Below are positions 1 to 4,955 of a stretch of DNA of 8,441 nt, piece by piece (the stretch's first letter is position 1; the number at the start of each line of letters is the position of its first letter). This DNA comes from an uncultured Sphingorhabdus sp. GTDB lineage: Bacteria; Pseudomonadota; Alphaproteobacteria; Sphingomonadales; Sphingomonadaceae. Made by a program: the position numbers and the translations under genes. The notes under the pieces were generated by a model. The model was not told the origin of the DNA, made no database searches, and saw only the letters and a list, made by a program, of their open reading frames with translations. The stretch lies in NCBI GenBank assembly GCA_937873665.1, contig CALMYW010000221.1:1-8441 (forward strand), given 5' to 3'.

Positions 1-144
1 GTTATTGTGACGGCCCTCGTTGTTGGGGCCGCCCGGGGGGGCAACAGCACCCCCAGCGATAAGCGTTGGCGCGCTTACAAAAATGAACAGTCCGGGCGGC
101 TCCGCCATAGCCTGCGCTCTAGGGCTGGGGGTGTCGACCAGTAA
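1..144 (+). CDS. Possible C-terminal end of a gene entering from the left (unrecognised)
   Basis: Plus-strand frame 1 is open from the first base to a TAA at 142-144 and would encode 47 residues ending GGVDQ. It would converge with the minus-strand gene that stops at 155, leaving a 10-nt gap. I recognise no family. The stretch is GC-rich, so an open frame this short can arise by chance. The alternative is that 1-154 is simply the 3' flank of the secreted-protein gene. Confidence 0.2.
   Translation, partial: VIVTALVVGAARGGNSTPSDKRWRAYKNEQSGRLRHSLRSRAGGVDQ
60..77. repeat. Small inverted repeat downstream of the secreted-protein gene
   Basis: TAAGCG and CGCTTA are perfect 6-nt arms around the 6-nt loop TTGGCG. 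A second G-run/C-run pair (35-41 with 50-54) lies beside it. Neither is followed by a T-run in the direction of the minus-strand gene, so a terminator call is not supported. The position between two convergent reading frames is the only hint of function. Confidence 0.3.
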
Positions 145-154
145 ACATGCGGCG

Positions 155-640
155 CTAGAATGCGCGCGGCGTCGACGTAGGATCAAACTTCCTGCAAGTT
201 CCGGAATAGTCGCCTGCCTTGCCGGATATGCTGATTGCCCCTGTCATGCGGTCTATGCGCAAGCGGGGGTTGTTGAGGACATTCACAGCGACCGACCCGA
301 TGATCTCGCTGTCGGAGACCTTGAGCGATTTAAGCTGAAACCAACCGTCTTTCCCGCCTCTTATCACCGGGAGCATGGCGCGGGGCATTCGGATTTGTCC
401 GTCTGCGCCCTCGATCCAGAGATTGACCTGATCGTCGAACGGCACCGCCCGGTTGCCAATGATGGTCGCGCCCGCGCTGTCGCCGTCACTGTTCCAGCCG
501 AAGGCTTGTGTTGACGTGGGCTTGTTCGCAGCACCGGCACCGAGGCAAACGAGGTTGAGCCGATCGCCAGCGGATTGTGCTGGGGCAGCACTAGCAATCG
601 CTAGGGCGAAAATTGCACAAAGGATTGCCGCGCTTTTCAT
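155..640 (-). CDS. Conserved hypothetical exported protein, 161 aa
   Basis: The start is set at the ATG at 640, because AAGGAG lies about 6 nt upstream; an in-frame ATG at 658 would put that ribosome site inside the gene. Residues 1-23 form a clear Sec signal peptide: Lys at position 2, a hydrophobic core (AAILCAIFALAIA) and a probable cleavage after APAQS or nearby. The mature part (~138 aa) looks beta-rich. It has Cys32 near its N-terminus and Cys149 near its C-terminus, a plausible disulfide across the domain. The repeated hydrophobic/charged pattern near the end (RIDRMTGAISISG, then KAGDYSGTC) resembles small periplasmic conserved hypotheticals that I associate, from memory, with sphingomonads. 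No enzymatic motif is visible, so function is unknown. It stands alone: no other minus-strand gene is convincingly linked to it. Confidence 0.8.
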   Translation of the reverse strand: MKSAAILCAIFALAIASAAPAQSAGDRLNLVCLGAGAANKPTSTQAFGWNSDGDSAGATIIGNRAVPFDDQVNLWIEGADGQIRMPRAMLPVIRGGKDGWFQLKSLKVSDSEIIGSVAVNVLNNPRLRIDRMTGAISISGKAGDYSGTCRKFDPTSTPRAF

Positions 641-650
641 ATTTGCTCCT

Positions 651-767
651 TCAGCCATAACCCGAGGACATCATGGGCTCGAATATGCTCGCCCTCTGCG
701 GCAGCGGCGTCGAGGATTGGCGCCAGAAATGTGCAGTAGAATTTTCGGAGTTCAATCCGGAAACCAT
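651..767 (-). CDS. Possible 38-aa leader ORF upstream of the exported protein
   Basis: An ATG at 767 is preceded by AGGGGG about 7 nt upstream and opens a 38-codon frame ending GYG-stop at 651. The stop codon abuts the AGGAG ribosome site of the exported-protein gene at 640, an arrangement that could couple translation of the two. The peptide has no recognisable motif or signal sequence, and its composition is not distinctive. It could be a leader peptide or chance; I lean towards chance. Confidence 0.2.
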   Translation of the reverse strand: MVSGLNSENSTAHFWRQSSTPLPQRASIFEPMMSSGYG

Positions 768-919
768 CTCTGATCCCCCTAACCTTTCCGACAAACCAGT
801 GAAGCTTGGCCTCCGTTGGCAACCTCCTTCCGGGGCGTATAGCAGTTGCCCGCGACCCACAAATGGCTTCCCGTCTCAAAGCAATTCTTGCGAGACTTCA
901 CGCCGTTCTGTTGCCAATG
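768..919. other. No gene recognised; 5' flank of the exported-protein gene
   Basis: All six frames were read. Two minus-strand frames stay open across this stretch (one begins near 976, one near 879), but they overlap each other, lack family resemblance, and have no convincing ribosome site at their first ATG. The minus-strand sequence around 823-834 contains AAGGAGG, with no start codon at a suitable distance. The stretch may belong to the 5' untranslated region or promoter of the minus-strand gene; no clean -35/-10 pair was found for it. Confidence 0.4.
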
Positions 920-928
920 TGATATACT
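920..928 (+). promoter_or_regulatory. Candidate extended -10 promoter element
   Basis: TG at 920-921, one base, then TATACT at 923-928 matches the extended -10 pattern (TGnTATAAT) at 5 of 6 core bases. No good -35 is found at 16-18 nt; the best upstream match, TTCACG at 897-902, is 20 nt away. An extended -10 can work without a strong -35. It is placed just upstream of two hairpins and a terminator-like end on the same strand. Confidence 0.35.
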
Positions 929-934
929 AAAGCG

Positions 935-1010
935 ACCGAGTGTCCTGATCATCTTTGGCTGATCGGGGCCATTCACTGGGGCGGCTCTTAACGGGCCGCC
1001 TCCGTTTTCC
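935..1010 (+). ncRNA. Candidate small RNA with two hairpins
   Basis: No coding sequence on this strand explains the structures here. Downstream of the extended -10 at 920-928, hairpin 1 (944-967) pairs CCTGATCA with TGATCGGG around an 8-nt loop, TCTTTGGC, with one G-T pair. Hairpin 2 (980-1000) pairs GGCGGCTC with GGGCCGCC around the loop TTAAC, with one T-G pair, and is followed by TCCGTTTTCC. The expected product is about 70-75 nt, with the start inferred 7 nt after the -10. The name and target are unknown; I could not match it to a known sRNA family by eye. Hairpins of this strength are not rare in GC-rich DNA, so confidence is moderate to low. Confidence 0.35.
980..1008 (+). terminator. 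Rho-independent-like terminator of the candidate small RNA
   Basis: An 8-bp GC-rich stem with a 5-nt TTAAC loop is followed by TCCGTTTT. The T tract is short and interrupted, so this is a moderate terminator at best. On the opposite strand the stem is followed by CAGTGAATGG, with no T-run, so the signal is directional. Confidence 0.4.
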
Positions 1011-1189
1011 CACCGGTCGCGAAAACTCCACCACTACGATCTAATCAAGTAACAGCCCGGCGCAAGCTGTCAGCCGAATACCACTCTACCCGGCGCTACA
1101 GTGACCAGCGCAGGATGGCCGACAAACAGCGTTCGTCACCGTAGCACATTTGGAAGAGGCCCTTCGAGGATCCGCTTCCCATTGCGATA
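1011..1189. other. Intergenic stretch with nothing recognised
   Basis: Every frame is interrupted by stops at short intervals. No protein family, tRNA-like fold, long repeat or clear promoter was seen. It lies next to the truncated IS6-family fragment and may be debris from the same rearrangement, but no sequence in it supports a specific call. Confidence 0.4.
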
Positions 1190-1285
1190 TCAATATCGAA
1201 CGTACATCATCACCACGAGGCGGGTGACCTCAGGCGAGGAGTGAAAATAGCGGAACGGATTGGCGGGTTTGCGAGGGCGAGGTAT
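1190..1285 (-). pseudogene. N-terminal fragment of an IS6-family transposase, start codon lost
   Basis: Translation of the minus strand from 1285 gives (I)PRPRKPANPFRYFHSS, then PEVTRLVVMMYVRY, then TGA at 1192-1190. The pattern NPF.YF.SSPEV.RL.V.MYVR.P matches the start of IS6-family DDE transposases, as remembered for that family. The first codon is ATA where ATG is expected, so the start has decayed. Homology ends at VRY, where the next family residues would be PLSLRNVEDLL; the sequence instead runs into a stop. The three DDE residues and the zinc-finger-like region lie further downstream in the family and are absent. The fragment is inert. Its truncation point coincides with the small palindrome CGATAT-CA-ATATCG (1185-1198). 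Confidence 0.75.
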
Positions 1286-1346
1286 GATCCCAGCCTACGC
1301 ACACGGCCACTGCGTCGCTAGCGGCGCAATCCTTTTGACACTACCC
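1190..1346 (-). mobile_element. IS6-family insertion sequence remnant (5' end only)
   Basis: The minus strand holds the first ~31 codons of an IS6-type transposase (see the pseudogene at 1190-1285). The ~60 nt upstream of it ends in GGGTAGTGTCAAAAGGATTG (1346 down to 1327). This resembles, from memory, the IS6100-type terminal inverted repeat (GGCTCTGTTGCAAAG...), sharing the GG...GT...CAAA...GATTG pattern. If so, the outer end is at 1346 and the rest of the element, roughly 700 bp, is gone. No matching second end is seen in the window. Confidence 0.55.
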
Positions 1347-1365
1347 GTTGGCCAAATCCTGATAC

Positions 1366-1389
1366 TGACCTGAGCCCGGCAAACTGGCC
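1366..1389 (+). repeat. Left terminal inverted repeat of the IS3-family element
   Basis: The sequence starts TGACCTGAGCCC. Aligned without gaps to the reverse complement of the right end, 15 of the first 24 positions match, including the TGA/CTG/CCC blocks and a TGGCC block at positions 20-24. TG...CA ends are the rule in the IS3 family. Confidence 0.65.
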
Positions 1390-1448
1390 CGTTTTATGTG
1401 AGAAATTCCCGGTTAGGTTTGGCAGGAGCCGAACGAGGGAGTTTCGGG

Positions 1449-1715
1449 ATGAAGAAGTCGCGTTTTAGTGAGCAGCAGATCGCCTTCATATTGAAGCAGG
1501 CAGAAGACGGGACGACGGTGGAGGAGGTCTGCCGCAAGGCCGGGATCTAAATCCAGACGTACTATCGATGGCGAAGCAAGTACGGCGGATTGATGCCATC
1601 AGAGATGAAGCGGTTGAAACAGCTCGAAGAAGAAAACGTCCGGCTCAAACGTCTGGTGGCGAACCTCAGCCTCGACAAAGAGATGCTGCAGGATGTCATC
1701 AAACGAAAGCTGTAA
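1449..1715 (+). pseudogene. IS3-family orfA with a premature stop
   Basis: The ATG at 1449 follows GAGGGAG. The frame gives MKKSRFSEQQIAFILKQ through AGI, then TAA at 1548-1550, then continues in the same frame as IQTYYRWRSKYGGLMPSEMK and on to KRKL and a TAA at 1713-1715. Ignoring the nonsense codon, the product is 88 codons, normal for the helix-turn-helix/leucine-zipper OrfA of the IS407-like subgroup. The typical residue at the stop position is Ser or similar (GIS.QTYYRW). The zipper-like segment (MKRLKQLEEENVRLKRLV) is intact. The nonsense codon alone should abolish OrfA and the OrfAB fusion. Confidence 0.85.
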
Positions 1716-2127
1716 GGCCTGATCGGGCCCGTGAACTGGTCGGCTACATGCAGGCCAGTTACGGAATCTCCGAGCGGCGGGCCTGCGACGTGTTCCCGAC
1801 CAACAGGGCAACCGTCCGGTACAAGTCCCGCCGCCCCGATCAGGCCAGTCTCGAAATGCGGATCTCGACTTGTGGGCTTACCAGCATGATGTGGTGTTGG
1901 ACTTCAGTCGGCTCGGCAAGCCGACCGACAATGCATTTGCGGAGTCCTTCAACGGGCGGGTCAGGGCCGAGTGCCTCAACGCAAACTGGTTCTTGAGCCT
2001 GGCCGATGCCCAGCATAAATGTGAGGCGTGGCGGCACGACTACAACAATGTCCGCCCGCATAGCTCCCTCGGCAACCAAACCCCGGCGGAGCGCGCTTTT
2101 GCATCAGGGCAGGCTAGCCTGCCCTGA
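1712..2127 (+). pseudogene. IS3-family orfB (rve transposase), central part deleted and frame broken
   Basis: orfB lies in the -1 frame relative to orfA, as expected for the programmed frameshift of this family. Its N-terminal part reads [17 protein letters not shown], then [20 protein letters not shown], up to QASLEMRI near 1866. Homology then jumps, in another frame, to [18 protein letters not shown] from 1861 and continues [18 protein letters not shown], then [19 protein letters not shown], to a TGA at 2125-2127. Compared with a ~270-aa OrfB, roughly 130-140 central residues are missing, including the first two acidic residues of the DDE triad. The third (Glu of AFAES) remains. The stop codon lies within a perfect palindrome. 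Confidence 0.85.
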
Positions 2128-2134
2128 TGCAAAA
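2097..2134. repeat. Perfect 38-bp palindrome at the 3' end of orfB
   Basis: TTTTGCATCAGGGCAGGCT is followed with no spacer by its exact reverse complement. Symmetry ends at the next base pair outwards. The orfB stop codon (2125-2127) falls inside the right arm. The transcript would fold into a long hairpin, but the T-run lies on the 5' side and A's follow the stem on either strand, so it is not a canonical intrinsic terminator. It could form a cruciform, slow RNA decay, or be the scar of an inverted duplication. Confidence 0.9.
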
Positions 2135-2138
2135 AGAG

Positions 2139-2161
2139 CCGGTCTTTCTCTCAATGACCGG
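2139..2161 (+). repeat. Short inverted repeat between palindrome and terminator
   Basis: CCGGTC (2139-2144) pairs with GACCGG (2156-2161) across an 11-nt pyrimidine-rich loop, TTTCTCTCAAT. It is the second of three consecutive fold-back structures at the 3' end of the IS remnant. No T-run follows. Confidence 0.5.
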
Positions 2162-2166
2162 ACCAG

Positions 2167-2207
2167 AGATGGGGCCAGGCTCAGAGTGGCCCCATTTCTA
2201 TTTTAGA
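2167..2207 (+). terminator. Intrinsic terminator-like hairpin near the right end of the IS3 remnant
   Basis: ATGGGGCCA (2169-2177) pairs perfectly with TGGCCCCAT (2187-2195) across a 9-nt loop and is followed by TTCTATTTTAG. The T-rich tail is on the plus-strand side, so it would stop orfB transcription before it ran into the convergent CoA-transferase gene. On the minus strand no T-run follows. Confidence 0.6.
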
Positions 2208-2210
2208 ATT

Positions 2211-2234
2211 GGCCACGAAGGAGGGGGCAGATCA
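2211..2234 (-). repeat. Right terminal inverted repeat of the IS3-family element
   Basis: The reverse complement begins TGATCTGCCCCC and pairs with the left end as described there (15 of 24 matches). The terminal A is at 2234. The CoA-transferase stop codon begins at 2241, so the insertion barely missed, or slightly remodelled, that gene's end. Confidence 0.65.
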
Positions 2235-2240
2235 GAACGA

Positions 2241-3446
2241 TCAGCACACTGACACAACCCCACCAGCGATCAGGTGGCCGATTTCGCCCGATGACAACCC
2301 CAATGTATCGGCCAGGATCGCTTCGCTGTGCTGACCAATACGCGGGGCAGGAGCAGGCGGCTGTCTCGGCATTGCCGGCAGCGTGGCCAGCGCACCGGCT
2401 GCAGGATATTCGAAGCCAGAAGGATTGTGCGAGGAAGCCGAGAAGAGCGGATTTCGGGCGAGCAGACGTGGATCTTCGATGGCTTCCAACAATGTCTGGT
2501 ACTTTCCGAAGACGACGCCGCGTTCTCCCAACAGTTGAATCAGATCGGCGTGATCGCGTTTGCCGACTTCGGCTTCAATCAGTTCGAATATGGGGACCCG
2601 ATGCGTGAAGCGTAGGCCATCGTCATTGGCAAAGGAGATTCCAAGCCGGGCTTCCAGCTCACTTACCTTTGCAGCAAGCTCCAGGGCCGACACCAGCCCA
2701 TTCCACTGCCTCTCATTGATCGCCACGATCATCATCCGGACACCGTCCTGGGTCACGAAATCGCGTCCGATCGATCCGAAGACGGCATTTCCCAACCGCT
2801 CGCGATCCTCGCCCGTGTACAAGACTTCCGCGATCCGGCCCATATTGGAGGCCGTGCCCATGGCGATATCAGTGAGCGGCAGGCGCACTTCTCCGCCAAG
2901 CCCTGTCCTTTCGCGGCGACGGACCGCAGCAAGCAATGCGTAGGCCGCATAGGCACCGGTAAGCAGATCCCAGGCGGGAAGCACATGGTTCACCGGACGA
3001 GGATCGTCGAGCGGACCTGTCAACGCCGGGTATCCGACCGCCGCATTCGCGGTAAAATCGAGCGCGACCGCGCCATCGGGCCAGCCCATGATCCTTACCG
3101 TGATCAGGTCCGCCCGTCGTTCGGCGATCCGGTCATGCGCAAGAAACCCGGCTTCGGGAAGGTTAGTCAGGAGGTTGCCAACCTTGCCGATCAGTTCGGC
3201 CAGGATTTCCCGACCTTCGGGACGAGTAAGATCGAGCGTCAGGCTGCGTTTCGCACGGTTCAGATTCTCCCAGCCGAGGGCGTCATTGTTTTCGGTAACA
3301 GGCCAGCGGCGGAAATCCTGTCCGCCACCGATCTGGTCAACCTTGATCACGTCTGCGCCAAACTGCGCCAGATAGAGACCCGCAGTCGGAGAGGCGACAT
3401 AGGATGAAACCTCGACGAGACTGATGTCAGCAAGAATATCGTACAT
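2241..3446 (-). CDS. Family III CoA transferase, 2-methylfumaryl-CoA isomerase/mesaconyl-CoA transferase-like, 401 aa
   Basis: The start at 3446 is chosen because AGGA lies 7 nt upstream and the protein then begins MYDILADISLVEV, the usual opening of CaiB/BaiF enzymes; the open frame further upstream runs into transposase debris and the P450 gene. Features include the N-terminal Rossmann part with GADVIKVDQIGGGQDFRRWP (about 30-49), the R-S-L-T-L-D-L segment at 67-73, and VNHVLPAWDLLTGAYAA. In that last motif Asp160 aligns with the catalytic aspartate that forms the acyl/CoA intermediate in the family. The DFRRWP and PAWDLLTGAYAA wording is what I associate with mesaconyl-CoA C1-C4 CoA transferase (Mct) rather than formyl-CoA or carnitine CoA transferases. 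No other 3-hydroxypropionate-cycle gene is here, so the substrate may differ. It is last in the gene train, after a 263-nt gap. The C-terminal VVSVC ends next to the IS3 right end. Confidence 0.85.
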   Translation of the reverse strand: MYDILADISLVEVSSYVASPTAGLYLAQFGADVIKVDQIGGGQDFRRWPVTENNDALGWENLNRAKRSLTLDLTRPEGREILAELIGKVGNLLTNLPEAGFLAHDRIAERRADLITVRIMGWPDGAVALDFTANAAVGYPALTGPLDDPRPVNHVLPAWDLLTGAYAAYALLAAVRRRERTGLGGEVRLPLTDIAMGTASNMGRIAEVLYTGEDRERLGNAVFGSIGRDFVTQDGVRMMIVAINERQWNGLVSALELAAKVSELEARLGISFANDDGLRFTHRVPIFELIEAEVGKRDHADLIQLLGERGVVFGKYQTLLEAIEDPRLLARNPLFSASSHNPSGFEYPAAGALATLPAMPRQPPAPAPRIGQHSEAILADTLGLSSGEIGHLIAGGVVSVC

Positions 3447-3465
3447 GGATTTTCCTGTTGGTCTG

Positions 3466-3705
3466 AGCGTTCTGCTGCTGCTTGCCTGGCGCGATGCAAT
3501 GCCACTCGACGCCACGATCCCGCGACCATCGAAGGAGCGCCATACTGGTCGGTTCAGTGCCATTATCGCTGACCCCCATGGCTGGCTTGGCCGGGCGCTG
3601 GCTCCCCTCGAAACCTTCCTGGAGGTGAGCCACCGCCTGCCGCTTGGCGCCAGGCGTCGGAACTTTCTTGAGCATGGCGTTATCGAGAATTGCGTCAGGC
3701 TGGAT
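3466..3705 (-). pseudogene. Second IS3-family transposase remnant, lodged between P450 and CoA transferase
   Basis: The minus strand from 3705 reads IQPDAILDNAMLKK, then VPTPGAKRQAVAHLQEGFEG, then SQR. This matches the OrfA end/OrfB beginning of IS3-family elements (typically ...LDNA.LK...MVTPAAKREAVAHLQ). It then jumps to MGVSDNGTEPTSMALLRW and GVEWHCIAPGKQQQNA, which matches the integrase core around the second acidic residue (VSDNGTEFTSMA.L.W, then VEWHYIAPGKPQQNAF). Roughly 150 intervening residues and everything after QQNA are missing. The frame stays open to a TGA at 3427, inside the CoA-transferase gene. The remnant fills most of the P450/CoA-transferase gap. The bases just after it supply the ribosome site of the CoA transferase. 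No terminal inverted repeats were recognised. Confidence 0.8.
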
Positions 3706-3709
3706 TCAA

Positions 3710-4921
3710 TCACCAGACGATCACAAGGTTTTGCAAACGCATGACCGGACCGCCCCCTGTGACTGGCTTCCAATCAGGTGCCAGGCGAACATTTGGCATT
3801 CGGCGCAGCCACTCCCGCAGGAATACACGCAGTTCGATGCGGGCAAGTGGTGCGCCAACGCAATTGTGGGGCCCAGTGTTGAATGCGAGATGTTCGGTGC
3901 TGCTGCGCTCGATCCTGACGGCTTCAGGATCAGGGAAGCGCCGCTCGTCATTGCTGGCAGTACACAGGCTGCAGGTCAGGATGTCATCCTTGCGGAACGT
4001 GACTCCATGGAACTCCATATCCTGTGTCGCGCGTCGGAACGTATTCACGAATGCGTGGCGGCGCAGCAGCTCCTCCACGGCCGCGTCGACCTGATCTGGA
4101 TTAGCCCTGAGATGGTCCTGGATATCGGGATGCTCGGCCAGATACTTCATTATGAAGGTCATGGCATTGGTCACCGTGTCGAGGCCGCCGGTGAACAGCA
4201 GCGTGGTCATCTCACGAACACGCTCAACAGGGATGGGCTGCCCATCCACTTTGGATTGCAGGAGAAGGCTAACTGGATCGACTAAGTTGCTGCCCAGTCG
4301 CTCTGCGATCATCTCGTCGATGTAAGCGAGCAGCTCTAGATAGGCTTTGCCACGGATTGCCGGATCGCTAACTGCAATGATGTCGTTCACCCATTGCACG
4401 AACTGCCTAGCACGCGAGAGATCCCACTCCATCATTGAAAGGAACGCCACAACCGGAAAGTTGATGGCAATCTCTTCATGAAAGTCGCACGTGTGGCGTC
4501 CCTGCAGCTTGTCGATCAACTCATTCATAAGCCGAACGACCGCAGCCTCCTGCTTACGGAGCAATTTGGGCGCCATGAACTTCAGCAGCAGCAGGCGGTG
4601 CTTCATGTGATCAGGCGCATCCATGTCCTGCGGCGGCAGCTTAACCGTGAAGTTGACTGGAACGCTGCGCACCGATGCATTCGCGTTCGAAAAACGCTCA
4701 GGCTGCGTGACGATCTCGCGAACATGGTCATATCGCGTGACCACCCAGTGACCGCCGTTGCGAGGAGTCCAGAAAATGTCCGGAGCATCCCTGAACAGGG
4801 TGAACATGCCCTTGTGCACATCGTCCTTCAGACGCGGATCGTTGAAGATATCATAATCGAAGACCAGATCAGTGGGCACATCCTGAGGCCGGCTGTCGAT
4901 GTTGGCTACTTGAGCGGTCAT
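3710..4921 (-). CDS. Cytochrome P450, CYP101 (P450cam)-like, 403 aa
   Basis: This is a soluble class I bacterial P450 that would hydroxylate a small hydrophobic substrate using electrons from a ferredoxin. The heme signature is FNTGPHNCVG at 347-356, with axial Cys354. The ExxR pair of helix K is Glu284/Arg287 (EELLRR). The I-helix motif TGGLDTVTN (244-252) has the acid-threonine pair Asp248/Thr249 for oxygen activation. The early segment VPTDLVFDYDIFNDP and NGGHWVVTRYDHVREI align by eye with P450cam, as does GGLDTV. The camphor-contacting region of P450cam (YDFIPTSMDPPEQ) reads VNFTVKLPPQDMDAPDH here, so Tyr96 is not kept and camphor is an unlikely substrate. GAGGA precedes the ATG. The gene follows SDR 1 after 34 nt. 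No redox partner is encoded in the window. Confidence 0.93.
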   Translation of the reverse strand: MTAQVANIDSRPQDVPTDLVFDYDIFNDPRLKDDVHKGMFTLFRDAPDIFWTPRNGGHWVVTRYDHVREIVTQPERFSNANASVRSVPVNFTVKLPPQDMDAPDHMKHRLLLLKFMAPKLLRKQEAAVVRLMNELIDKLQGRHTCDFHEEIAINFPVVAFLSMMEWDLSRARQFVQWVNDIIAVSDPAIRGKAYLELLAYIDEMIAERLGSNLVDPVSLLLQSKVDGQPIPVERVREMTTLLFTGGLDTVTNAMTFIMKYLAEHPDIQDHLRANPDQVDAAVEELLRRHAFVNTFRRATQDMEFHGVTFRKDDILTCSLCTASNDERRFPDPEAVRIERSSTEHLAFNTGPHNCVGAPLARIELRVFLREWLRRMPNVRLAPDWKPVTGGGPVMRLQNLVIVW

Positions 4922-4955
4922 ATTCGGTTGTCCTCAGTACTGTCTCGCGGGCAGA

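Larger units (their letters stand above)
1366..2234 (+). mobile_element. IS3-family (IS407-like) element, internally deleted and inactive
   Basis: The element is bounded by imperfect inverted repeats (1366-1389 and 2211-2234) beginning TGA.CTG..CCC. An intact member of this type is about 1.2-1.3 kb; this copy is 869 bp. It carries orfA with an in-frame stop and orfB with a deleted middle and a shifted reading frame. Flanking bases do not form a clear target duplication: ATAC lies before the left end and GAAC after the right end. This suggests an old insertion or later rearrangement. The right end lies 6 bp from the stop codon of the convergent CoA-transferase gene. It sits 19 bp from the inferred outer end of the IS6 remnant, so the region is a small cluster of insertion-sequence debris. 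Confidence 0.85.

Noticed and set aside
779..976. 65-codon minus-strand open frame over the candidate small RNA
   Set aside because: Its start lies between the two hairpins, there is no ribosome site, and an overlapping frame is equally open. No family was recognised.
1335..1366. Strong sigma-70 promoter using TTGACA at 1335
   Set aside because: The best -10-like hexamer is 19-20 nt away and matches poorly; kept only as a remark in the IS6 finding.
2097..2134. Intrinsic terminator at the 38-bp palindrome
   Set aside because: A's, not T's, follow the stem on both strands, so the U-tract needed for release is missing. The hairpin at 2167-2207 is the better candidate.
1362..2238. Target-site duplication flanking the IS3 remnant
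   Set aside because: ATAC on the left and GAAC on the right share only two of four bases, so no duplication can be claimed.
3447..3773. N-terminal extension of the CoA transferase up to an ATG at 3773
   Set aside because: The extension would read in another frame through the IS3 remnant and overlap the P450 gene; the family starts at MYDILADISL with a good ribosome site.
3644..4285. 213-codon plus-strand open frame opposite the P450
   Set aside because: It is antisense to the heme and K-helix coding region of the P450; no family resemblance and no ribosome site.
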